Shown here in pieces: positions 16,651-24,220 of a DNA stretch of 64,000 nucleotides. Source of the stretch: Kutzneria sp. CA-103260 (lineage in GTDB: Bacteria; Actinomycetota; Actinomycetes; Mycobacteriales; Pseudonocardiaceae); NCBI RefSeq assembly GCF_018263855.1, contig NZ_CP073318.1:7254001-7318000 (forward strand), in the 5' to 3' direction. The number at the start of each line of letters is the position of its first letter. Position 1 is the first letter of the stretch. The position numbers and the translations under genes were made by a program. Under the pieces are notes generated by a model that did not search any database, was not told where the DNA came from, and saw nothing but the letters and a program-made list of their open reading frames with translations.

Positions 16651-17490
16651 ATGCCTCGAAAGCTCCCCAAGCTGACCGGCCGCCCAGTGATGATCACCGG
16701 CGCCGCGTCCGGCATCGGCCGTGGCCTCGCGCTGCGACTCAACCGGCTCGGCTCGCCGGTGGCCATCGCCGACGTGGACGAGACCGGGCTCAAGCAGACC
16801 GCCGCGGCCCTGCGCGGACGGGTGCTCACCCGCGTGCTCGACGTCCGGGATGCCGCCGAGCAGAGGAAGTTCGCCGACGAGGTGCGGGACTGGCTGCCCG
16901 GCCCGCTGGCCGCGGTGTTCAACAACGCCGGCGTCGCGCTGTCGGCCACCGTGCTGGACGGCGACCCCGGCGACGAGCAGTGGCTGCACGACATCAACTT
17001 CCACGGCGTTGTCAACGGCACCAAGGCTTTCCTGCCGATCCTGGTCGAGCAGGACCAGGGCGTGATCGTGAACACGTCCAGCGTGTTCGGGCTGGCCGGC
17101 ATCCCGTACCAGAGCGCCTACTGCGCCACCAAGTTCGCGGTGCGCGGCTTCACCGACTCGCTGCGCCACGAGCTGCGCGGCACCGGCGTCAGCGCGGTCG
17201 CGGTGCACCCCGGCGGCATCAAGACGAACATCGTCCGCAATGGACGGATGCGCCAGGATCCCGAGGGCCGCAGCGAGGAGGAGATGGTGAAGTCCTTCGA
17301 CGCCATCGCCATGACCACGCCGGACAAGGCAGCGCGGATCATCCACCAGGGCGTCGAGGCCGGCAGGGCACGTATCCTCGTCGGGCCGGACGCGTACGTG
17401 TTCGACGCCCTCGTCCGCATCGCCCCCACCCACTACTACGACGTGCTCAGCCGCATCGCCGACCGCCTCGGGAGCCAACGTGGCCAGTGA
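16651..17490 (+). CDS. Short-chain dehydrogenase/reductase
   Basis: A 279-residue classical SDR. The cofactor motif is TGAASGIG (residues about 16-23), the structural motif NNAG, the catalytic serine lies in NTSSVF, and the Y-x-x-x-K pair is in YCATK. An acidic residue after the second strand (ADVDE) favours NAD(H). It sits between the P450 and the Baeyer-Villiger monooxygenase and overlaps the latter by 11 bp, so it probably oxidises the P450 product to a ketone for the monooxygenase. The C-terminal extension of about 40 residues may be membrane-associating. Confidence 0.9.
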   Translation: MPRKLPKLTGRPVMITGAASGIGRGLALRLNRLGSPVAIADVDETGLKQTAAALRGRVLTRVLDVRDAAEQRKFADEVRDWLPGPLAAVFNNAGVALSATVLDGDPGDEQWLHDINFHGVVNGTKAFLPILVEQDQGVIVNTSSVFGLAGIPYQSAYCATKFAVRGFTDSLRHELRGTGVSAVAVHPGGIKTNIVRNGRMRQDPEGRSEEEMVKSFDAIAMTTPDKAARIIHQGVEAGRARILVGPDAYVFDALVRIAPTHYYDVLSRIADRLGSQRGQ

Positions 17491-18925
17491 CCATCTCGAC
17501 GTGGTGATCGTCGGCGCCGGGTTGTCCGGCGTCGGCGCCGCCCACCACATCCGGTCCGCCTTCCCCCACCGCACGTACACGATCCTGGAAGCCCGGGAGG
17601 CGATGGGCGGCACCTGGGACCTGTTCCGCTACCCGGGCGTGCGTTCGGACTCGGACATGCAGACCCTCGGCTACCGGTTCCGGCCGTGGACGGAGGCCAA
17701 GTCGCTGGCCGACGGGCCGTCGATCCTGCGCTACATCAAGGACACCGCCGCCGAGGCCGGCATCGACCGGAACATCCGCTACGGCCACCGGGTCGTCGCC
17801 GCGAGTTGGTCCACGGAGGACTCGCTGTGGACGGTCAACGCCGAGCACAACGGCAAGCCGGTGCGGCTGACCGCGAAGTTCCTGTACGTGTGCACCGGCT
17901 ACTACCACTACGACGGCGGCTACTCCCCGACGTTCCCCGGCATCGACCGGTTCGACGGCACGGTGATCCACCCGCAGCAGTGGCCCGAGGACCTGGACTA
18001 CGCCGACAAGAACGTGGTAGTCATCGGCAGCGGCGCCACCGCGGTCACGCTCGTGCCGGCCATGACCGACAAGGCCAAGCACGTGACCATGCTGCAGCGC
18101 TCCCCCACGTACATCATCTCCCGGCCCGGCGTCGACCAGGTCGCCGACCGGCTGCGACGCCTGCTCGGCGACCGTATGGGGTACGCGGCGGCAAGATGGA
18201 AGAACGTCGCGGTCGCCACCCTGCTGTACCAGCTCAGCCAGCGCCGCCCGGGGCTGGTGCGGCGGATCATCCGGGACGCGACGGTCAAGCTGCTGCCGGC
18301 CGGTTACGACGTCGACAAGCACTTCCGGCCGCGCTACAACCCGTGGGACCAGCGGCTGTGCCTGGTGCCCGACGGCGACCTGTTCCGGGCCATCCGGCAC
18401 GGCAAGGCCTCCGTGGCCACCGACGAGATCGCCGAGTTCACCGAGTCGGGCATCCGGCTGCGGTCCGGCGACGAGCTGCCGGCCGACATCGTCGTCACCG
18501 CCACCGGGCTGCGGCTGCTGGCCTTCGGCGGCATCCGGCTGACCGTGGACGACCGGGAGATCAAGCTGCCGGAGACCATGGCCTACAGGGGTCTGATGCT
18601 CAGCGGCCTGCCGAACCTGGTGTTCACCGTCGGCTACACCAACGCGTCCTGGACGCTCAAGGCCGACCTGGTCAGCGAGTTCACCGTCCGCGTGCTGCGG
18701 CACATGGACGCCAACGGCTTCCGGCGGGTGGTGCCGGTCAACGACGGCCCCAAGGTCGCCGAGCGGCCGCTGCTGGACTTCCAGGCCGGCTACGTCCAGC
18801 GCTCCGTGCACGAGTTTCCCCGGGCCGGGTCGCGAAAGCCGTGGCAGCTGGGCATGAGCTACCTCAATGACGCGGTGCTGCTGCGGCACGGCCGGATCGA
18901 CGACGGCACCCTGCGGTTCGGCTGA
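17480..18925 (+). CDS. EthA-like Baeyer-Villiger flavin monooxygenase
   Basis: A 481-residue FAD/NADPH monooxygenase that closely tracks remembered Mycobacterium tuberculosis EthA, with shared blocks such as REAMGGTWDLFRYPGVRSDSD, HFRPRYNPWDQRLCLVPDGD and NASWTLKADLVSEF-type stretches. The FAD motif is VGAGLSGVGAA, the Baeyer-Villiger fingerprint is FDGTVIHPQQWP near residue 155, and the NADPH motif is GSGATAV. Such enzymes convert ketones to esters, and EthA also activates thioamide pro-drugs. The GTG start overlaps the SDR stop, indicating translational coupling. Control by the divergent TetR is inferred. Confidence 0.9.
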   Translation: MASDHLDVVIVGAGLSGVGAAHHIRSAFPHRTYTILEAREAMGGTWDLFRYPGVRSDSDMQTLGYRFRPWTEAKSLADGPSILRYIKDTAAEAGIDRNIRYGHRVVAASWSTEDSLWTVNAEHNGKPVRLTAKFLYVCTGYYHYDGGYSPTFPGIDRFDGTVIHPQQWPEDLDYADKNVVVIGSGATAVTLVPAMTDKAKHVTMLQRSPTYIISRPGVDQVADRLRRLLGDRMGYAAARWKNVAVATLLYQLSQRRPGLVRRIIRDATVKLLPAGYDVDKHFRPRYNPWDQRLCLVPDGDLFRAIRHGKASVATDEIAEFTESGIRLRSGDELPADIVVTATGLRLLAFGGIRLTVDDREIKLPETMAYRGLMLSGLPNLVFTVGYTNASWTLKADLVSEFTVRVLRHMDANGFRRVVPVNDGPKVAERPLLDFQAGYVQRSVHEFPRAGSRKPWQLGMSYLNDAVLLRHGRIDDGTLRFG

Positions 18926-18937
18926 AACCCGCTGGCG

Positions 18938-18975
18938 CCCGCATGGGGCCCTGGACCACAGTGACCCCATGCGGG
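18938..18975 (+). promoter_or_regulatory. Inverted repeat enclosing the TOPRIM start codon
   Basis: Perfect 11-bp arms CCCGCATGGGG (18938-18948) and CCCCATGCGGG (18965-18975) flank a 16-base loop. The ATG at 18969-18971 is inside the right arm, so an mRNA hairpin would hide the start codon. It could also terminate the monooxygenase operon or bind a protein. Confidence 0.55.
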
Positions 18976-19562
18976 ATCCCCTCGCCGGTTATGTGCGCGG
19001 GCCGGCGGCTGCCACCGAGGCGACCGCCGTCGCCCTGACACGGGCCTCGCAGGCCCGGATTGTCGTGCTGGTCGAGGGAATCAGCGACCAGATCGCCGTC
19101 GAGACCCTCGCTCCCCGCCTCGGTCTCGACCTGGCCGCCGCCGACATCGCTGTGCTGCCCACCGGCGGCGCCCACGGCATCGGCCGCTATCTCCGGCGCT
19201 TCCCCACCGCGCGCCTGGCCGTTCTCTGCGATGCCGGCGAGGCCCACCTCGTCGAGCACGGCTTGGCCCAGCTCGGGGTCTTCATCTGCGACCACGACCT
19301 GGAGGACGAGCTCATCCGCGCCGCCGGCACTGACCTCGTCCAGGAAGTCCTTGCCGCCCACGGTGATCTCGCCGCGTTCCGCATCATCCAGCGCCAACCC
19401 GCTTGGCGGGGCAAACCCGAACCCGCGCAGCTGCGCCGCTTCCTGGCCGCCGGCTCTCAGCGCAAGCTCCGCTACGCCCGCCTGCTCACCGAGGCCATCC
19501 CGCTCGACCGCATGCCCCGGCCGCTGGCCGCCCTGCTCGACCGGGTGTCCACTAAGGACTGA
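18969..19562 (+). CDS. TOPRIM-domain protein (OLD-nuclease-like)
   Basis: A 197-residue protein built around a TOPRIM domain: VLVEGISDQIAVE with the conserved glutamate at residue 36, then CDAGE, then the acidic CDHDLEDELI. This resembles the TOPRIM half of OLD-family ATP-dependent nucleases, but no ATPase partner gene lies next to it. The reaction is unknown. The ATG at 18969 lies in a hairpin arm; a GTG at 18993 is the alternative start. The stop overlaps the end of a convergent P450 gene by 11 bp. The function may be unrelated to the upstream operon. Confidence 0.7.
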   Translation: MRDPLAGYVRGPAAATEATAVALTRASQARIVVLVEGISDQIAVETLAPRLGLDLAAADIAVLPTGGAHGIGRYLRRFPTARLAVLCDAGEAHLVEHGLAQLGVFICDHDLEDELIRAAGTDLVQEVLAAHGDLAAFRIIQRQPAWRGKPEPAQLRRFLAAGSQRKLRYARLLTEAIPLDRMPRPLAALLDRVSTKD

Positions 19563-20751
19563 TCCACACCGGAAGGTTGTACAGGCCACGGGTGATCGGG
19601 CTGGGCCACCAGCGCAGGGTGGCCGGATCCTCGGCCAGTTCCAGGCCGGGACAGCGGTGCAGCATGGTCCCGATGGCGATCTCGCCCTGGAGCCGGGCCA
19701 GCGCGGCCCCCAGGCAGATGTGCGGGCCGACACCGAAGGCGATGTGGCGCTCCTCGCGGCCCAGCCGGAACTGGGTGGGGTGCTCGAACCGTTCGGGATC
19801 GCGGTTGGCGGCGAGCACCGAGACCAGAACGGGGTCGCCGGGGTTGATCCGCTGGCCGCCGATCTCGACCTGCTCGGTGGGAAAACGCCAGGTGGCGTTC
19901 TGCAGCGGGCTGTGTAGGCGGAGGGTTTCCTCGACGACCTCCTCCAGCACAGCCGGATCGGTACGGGCTCGATCGGCGTGCTCGGGATGGGTGAGCAGGG
20001 CCAGGGCTGCGCTGCCGATGAGACCGACGGTCGTCTCGTGGCCGCCGATGAGGATCAGGAACGCCGTGGAGGTGACCTCGTCGGCGGTGAGCTCGCCCCG
20101 CTCCTGCTGGGCGATGAGGTCGCTGACCAGGTCCGGCCCCGGCTCCCGCCGCTTGCGCTCGACCAGGGCGGCGACCAGGCCGTCGAGGGCGTCGGTGGCC
20201 GCACGGACGTTGTCGCCTTCGGTGTCGTCGCTGCTGTCGATCACCAGGGCCCAGCGGTGCAGCTCCTCGCGGTCGGATTCCGGCACGCCGAGCAGGTCGC
20301 AGATGACGGCCATCGGCAGCGGGTAGGCCAGCTCGGTCACCAGGTCGCCGTGTCCCCGATCGGCGATCCGGTCCAGGAACTCGACGGTCAGCCGCTCGGC
20401 GTGCTCGCGCAGCGGGCGGATCCGCCGTGGGGTGAACGCGCCGGTCACGGACTTGCGCAGCCGGGCGTGGTCCGCGCCGTCCCGGTTGATCACGCTGGCG
20501 ACCAGGCTGGGGCGGTGGTCCAGCGGCAGACCCATCTCCGAGCGCTGCCACCGCTCGTCGGCCAGCGCCGGGTTCTTGGCCAGCGCCGGATGCCGCAGCG
20601 CCTCGACGGCGTGGTCGTAGCGGGTGATCAGCCAAGCCCACGCCCCACCGGGGAAGTCGACCCGATGCACCGGGGAATGGACCCGCAGCCAGTCGTAGGC
20701 GGGCGAGGGGTCGGCGTCGAACGCTGGGCCGAACAGCAGTGGCGCGGACAT
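19552..20751 (-). CDS. Cytochrome P450 (CYP107-like)
   Basis: A 399-residue soluble bacterial P450. The I-helix motif is GGHETTVGLIG, the K-helix ExxR is in EETLRLHSP, and the haem loop is FGVGPHICLGAALARLQ. The overall form matches actinomycete CYP107-type hydroxylases. The ATG at 20751 (MSAPLLFGP) is chosen over a much longer upstream frame that lies inside the preceding gene. It lies 25 bp downstream of an FAD hydroxylase and is the last gene of a three-gene operon (MBL-fold protein, FAD hydroxylase, P450). Confidence 0.93.
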   Translation of the reverse strand: MSAPLLFGPAFDADPSPAYDWLRVHSPVHRVDFPGGAWAWLITRYDHAVEALRHPALAKNPALADERWQRSEMGLPLDHRPSLVASVINRDGADHARLRKSVTGAFTPRRIRPLREHAERLTVEFLDRIADRGHGDLVTELAYPLPMAVICDLLGVPESDREELHRWALVIDSSDDTEGDNVRAATDALDGLVAALVERKRREPGPDLVSDLIAQQERGELTADEVTSTAFLILIGGHETTVGLIGSAALALLTHPEHADRARTDPAVLEEVVEETLRLHSPLQNATWRFPTEQVEIGGQRINPGDPVLVSVLAANRDPERFEHPTQFRLGREERHIAFGVGPHICLGAALARLQGEIAIGTMLHRCPGLELAEDPATLRWWPSPITRGLYNLPVWISP

Positions 20752-20776
20752 GGAGTCCAGAGTGCCAGGCCGGCGG

Positions 20777-22279
20777 TCATCGCGTGGGTGAAACGGCCAG
20801 GGCGCGGCGGGCCGCGGCGGCGAGGTCGGCGGCGGAGTGCACCACGGCGGCGATGTGGCCGTCGGGGCGGAGCAGCCAGGTTTCCCCTGGTCGGGCCTTG
20901 AGGACACCGCCCGGATCGACGTCAGCGACCCGGAGCACCCTGGTCGGGGCGGTGGTGGCGGCCTTGAAGGGAGCGGTGTCGATGTCGTCGGTGGTGAGGG
21001 CGAGCAGGCCGTCACGGACCAACTGACGGAGCCGGACCACGTCGGGGCGGCCGGGCACGGCCACCGGCATATCGGGTACGAGGACGCCGACGGGCCGGTC
21101 GGCGACCGGGGTGGTCAGCGGGGAATCGGCGTAGCAGAACGGTTCCGCGAACCGGCCGCTGTCGACCAGGGCCCGGGCGTCGGCGGTTTCGACGGCCGCA
21201 TCGAGGATGCGCCGGCGTGCGGCCCGCTCGGCCTCGGTCCGCGGCACGAGAAAACGCATGGTGGCGCTGGTGATCGCCAGATTCTCGCGGGCGGCGGCCA
21301 GCCGTTCGGTGTCGTACGAGTCGAGCAGGGTGTCGGGCGCCCAGCCGTGCAGCACAAAAGCCAGCTTCCAGGCGGCGTTCTCGGCGTCGGCGACGCCGGA
21401 GTTGAGGCCACGGGCCCCGAACGGCGCGACCAGGTGCGCGCAGTCCCCGGCCAGCAGCACCCGGCCGACCCGCATCCGGTCGACGCACCGGCTGTGGAAG
21501 CGGTAGACCGACTGCCACACCAGCTCGTACGGCCGGTCGCCGATGATCTGCCGGATGCGGGTGTCCAGCGCCGCCGGGTCCGGGTCGAACTCGGCCGGCA
21601 CCTGCCAGTCGATCCGGAAGGTGGAGTCGGGGCAGGGATGGATCAGCACCTGGCGGCCGGGATTCCAGGCCGGGTCGAAATGGAAACGGCGCTCGGTTTC
21701 CCAGCCGGGCAGCTCGGCCCGGATGTCGCAGATCAGGAACCGGTCGTCGAAACTCTGCCCGTCGAAGCCGACGCCGAGCAGCCGCCGCACCCGGTCGCCA
21801 CGGGCCCCGGCGGCGGCGACCGCGTACGACGCCTGAATCTCCGCGCCGCCAAGGCAGGTCAACGTCACCCCGTCGGCCGACTGCTCGACGCCGACAACCT
21901 CGTGGCCCCAACGGACATCGATCAGTGGCTGGGCGGCGATCCGCTCGTCCAGCACCCGTTCGGTGTGGGACTGGGAGACGTTGACGAACGCCGGCAACGG
22001 GGAGCAGCCGGGGTCGACGAACGACCGGCTGAACAGCTCCCGGTCCCGGTAGAACGTGCGCGCGGTCGTCCACATGAGACCGTCGTCGGCGATCCGGCCG
22101 GCCCCGACGGCCGACCAGATGTCCAGGACGTCGCGCTGCTGGCAGATCGCCTTGGAGCCGACCTCGTCGCGAGCCGGCCGGGAATCGAGCAGCACCACCG
22201 GAATCCCCCAGCGGGCCAGCAGCAGCGCGGTGGTCTGGCCGACGGGGCCGTTGCCGATGACCGCGACCGGCGCGCTCAT
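20777..22279 (-). CDS. FAD-dependent aromatic hydroxylase (PheA/TfdB/MhpA type)
   Basis: A 500-residue class A flavin monooxygenase. The FAD motif GNGPVGQTTALLLARWG lies at residues 9-25, and the second FAD/NADPH block is GDCAHLVAPFGARGLNSG. A thioredoxin-like C-terminal part is typical of phenol-hydroxylase-like members (about 400-500). Such enzymes hydroxylate aromatic rings or polyketide-derived rings with NADPH and oxygen. It overlaps the upstream MBL-fold gene by 4 bp (ATGA) and precedes a P450 by 25 bp, so the three are translated together. Confidence 0.88.
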   Translation of the reverse strand: MSAPVAVIGNGPVGQTTALLLARWGIPVVLLDSRPARDEVGSKAICQQRDVLDIWSAVGAGRIADDGLMWTTARTFYRDRELFSRSFVDPGCSPLPAFVNVSQSHTERVLDERIAAQPLIDVRWGHEVVGVEQSADGVTLTCLGGAEIQASYAVAAAGARGDRVRRLLGVGFDGQSFDDRFLICDIRAELPGWETERRFHFDPAWNPGRQVLIHPCPDSTFRIDWQVPAEFDPDPAALDTRIRQIIGDRPYELVWQSVYRFHSRCVDRMRVGRVLLAGDCAHLVAPFGARGLNSGVADAENAAWKLAFVLHGWAPDTLLDSYDTERLAAARENLAITSATMRFLVPRTEAERAARRRILDAAVETADARALVDSGRFAEPFCYADSPLTTPVADRPVGVLVPDMPVAVPGRPDVVRLRQLVRDGLLALTTDDIDTAPFKAATTAPTRVLRVADVDPGGVLKARPGETWLLRPDGHIAAVVHSAADLAAAARRALAVSPTR

Positions 22280-23235
22280 CCCTGCAACACGTCCCAGACT
22301 TCACGGTCCCGCTCGGCGGTCCAGATCCGCGGCCAGTCGACGCCGTCGAACTCGTCCCACAGGCGCTGCACGTCGAAGGGCAGGCAGTGCTCGAAGATCG
22401 GCCACGCCCCGAACTTCGGGGCCAGCGCGGCATGTGTCGCCTCGAAGGCCTCCTTCACGGTGCCGCCGCGGCGGTGCACATCGCCGACCTTCTCCCGCAT
22501 GACCAGGAGAAACGACCGCGTCTGCTCGATGGCGGCGTCCACCGAGTCACGACCGCGCGTGACGCCGCCGCGACCGCCGATCAACACCTCCGCGCCGAAC
22601 TCCTTGACCCGGTCCAGAGTTCCGGTCGACCAGTCGGTGTGGAAGGCGTCCCCGGTGTACAGCGCGGCTTCCGCCTCGACCAGGTCGCCGGCGAACAGCA
22701 CCTTCCGCCGAGGCAACCAGGCCACGATGTCGCCGGCGGTGTGGCCGCGGCCGCAGTACTGGAGCACCAGCTCGCCGCGGTCGCCGCCGAGCTGGATGGT
22801 CATCGAGTCGCTGAACGTGACGTCCGGCCAGGTGAGACCGGGCACCGACGCGGGTTCGCGGAACAGGCGCGGCATCCGGGCGAACTCGCTGTCCCAGTCC
22901 TGCTGGCCGCGCTCGGCGATCAGCTTGCGGGTGTTGTCGTGGGTGACGATGACGTCGGCGTCGAAGGCGGACGCGCCGAGCACGCGGACCGCGTGGTAGT
23001 GCGAGAGCACCAGGTAGCGGACCGGTTTGTCGGTGTGCTCGCGCAGCCGGTCGAGCCAGCCGCGGGCGGCGACCGGGGTGGCGCGGGCCTCGAACGCCAC
23101 CAGGAAGTCCTCGCCCTCGATCGCGCCGACGTTGGGGTCGCCCTCGGCGGTCAGGGCATAGACGCCGTCGGCGACGACGTCCAGGGTCTCGGTCTTGTCG
23201 CCGAGGTCGGCCGAGGAGGCGAACGGCTTGGCCAT
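22276..23235 (-). CDS. MBL-fold metallohydrolase with altered metal motif
   Basis: A 319-residue metallo-beta-lactamase-fold protein. The first metal motif, normally HxHxDH, reads SHYHAVR, so the aspartate and third histidine are missing. Later ligands look intact: GRGHTAGD and FAGDLVEAE. It may bind one metal or act on an unusual substrate. The ATG at 23235 (MAKPFASS) is chosen; upstream in-frame codons cross the divergent LysR promoter. It is the first gene of the operon with an FAD hydroxylase and a P450, where it could hydrolyse a ring-cleavage or lactone-type intermediate (inference). Confidence 0.8.
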   Translation of the reverse strand: MAKPFASSADLGDKTETLDVVADGVYALTAEGDPNVGAIEGEDFLVAFEARATPVAARGWLDRLREHTDKPVRYLVLSHYHAVRVLGASAFDADVIVTHDNTRKLIAERGQQDWDSEFARMPRLFREPASVPGLTWPDVTFSDSMTIQLGGDRGELVLQYCGRGHTAGDIVAWLPRRKVLFAGDLVEAEAALYTGDAFHTDWSTGTLDRVKEFGAEVLIGGRGGVTRGRDSVDAAIEQTRSFLLVMREKVGDVHRRGGTVKEAFEATHAALAPKFGAWPIFEHCLPFDVQRLWDEFDGVDWPRIWTAERDREVWDVLQG

Positions 23236-23326
23236 GGCAGTCCTTCCGATCGGGTCCACCCACTGTGACAGCGGCGACATATATTGGAAAAGGACGGGAA
23301 TATTCTGAGACACATAAGGGGAACCT

Positions 23327-24220
23327 ATGAGTCGGTTCTCGCTGCGCCAGCTGGAGTACTTCGTGGCCGTCGCCGAGGCCGGCACCCTGAGCGAGGCGGC
23401 CGCGCGGCTGCGGGTGTCCCAGCCCGGCCTGTCCCAGTCGCTGACCGACCTGGAGCGGGCGCTGGGCGTGCAGCTGGCGGTGCGCCGCAAGGCCCACGGC
23501 ATCACGCTCACCCCGTCCGGCGCCCAGGTGCTGCGGCACGCCCGCGACCTGCTGCGCCGGGCCCAGGACCTGGAGAGCGCCGCGTCCGGCGGCGGGGCGT
23601 TGAGCGGCGTGCTGTCCCTCGGCTGCTACGTGACGCTCGCGCCGACCGTGCTTCCCCCGCTGCTGCAGGAGTTCTCGGCGCTGCATCCCGATCTCACCGT
23701 CGAGTTCACCGAGGACACCCAGGACGTGCTGCAACGGCGGCTGCTGGTCGGCGAACTCGACCTGGCGATCCTGTACGACATGCAGGTGCGGCCGGAGATG
23801 ACCCGGGTGGTGATCGGCTCGGCCCGGCCGCACATCCTGCTGCCGGCCGACCACCGCCTGGCCGGGCAGCCCGCCGTGTCACTGGTCGATTTGGCCGACG
23901 AGCCCATGGTGCTGCTGGACGCGCCGCCCAGCTCGCAGAACACGCTGTCCATCTTCGAACGCTTCGGTGTGAGCCCTGATGTTCGTTACCGGCCAACCAC
24001 TTTCGAGCTCACCCGGGCGCTGGTCGGCCGGGGCATGGGCTACGCCCTGCTCGTGCAGCGGCCGGTCAACGACCGCACGTACGAGGGAAACCCGGTGGTC
24101 GTCAAGGAGATCACCGAGCCCATCGAGCCCTCGCACGTGCTGGTCGCGTGGCCCAAGACGATGCGGCTCAACCGCCGGGCCGAGGCGTTCGTGGAGTTCT
24201 GTCTGGGATCATCCACTTAG
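23327..24220 (+). CDS. LysR-family regulator
   Basis: A 297-residue LysR-type protein. Its winged HTH (residues 1-60, SEAAARLRVSQPGLSQSLTD) is followed by a two-lobed effector domain. The ATG at 23327 follows AAGGGGAA. It diverges from the MBL/FAD hydroxylase/P450 operon across 91 bp, which contains AT-rich half-sites around TATATTGG and GAATATTC. It probably activates that operon in response to its substrate. Its stop overlaps the convergent carboxylesterase gene by 4 bp. Confidence 0.88.
   Translation: MSRFSLRQLEYFVAVAEAGTLSEAAARLRVSQPGLSQSLTDLERALGVQLAVRRKAHGITLTPSGAQVLRHARDLLRRAQDLESAASGGGALSGVLSLGCYVTLAPTVLPPLLQEFSALHPDLTVEFTEDTQDVLQRRLLVGELDLAILYDMQVRPEMTRVVIGSARPHILLPADHRLAGQPAVSLVDLADEPMVLLDAPPSSQNTLSIFERFGVSPDVRYRPTTFELTRALVGRGMGYALLVQRPVNDRTYEGNPVVVKEITEPIEPSHVLVAWPKTMRLNRRAEAFVEFCLGSST

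Noticed and set aside
19034..19041. Extra CCTGACAC heptamer in the TOPRIM gene
   Set aside because: A single unphased copy inside coding sequence is expected by chance and gives no SARP-type repeat.
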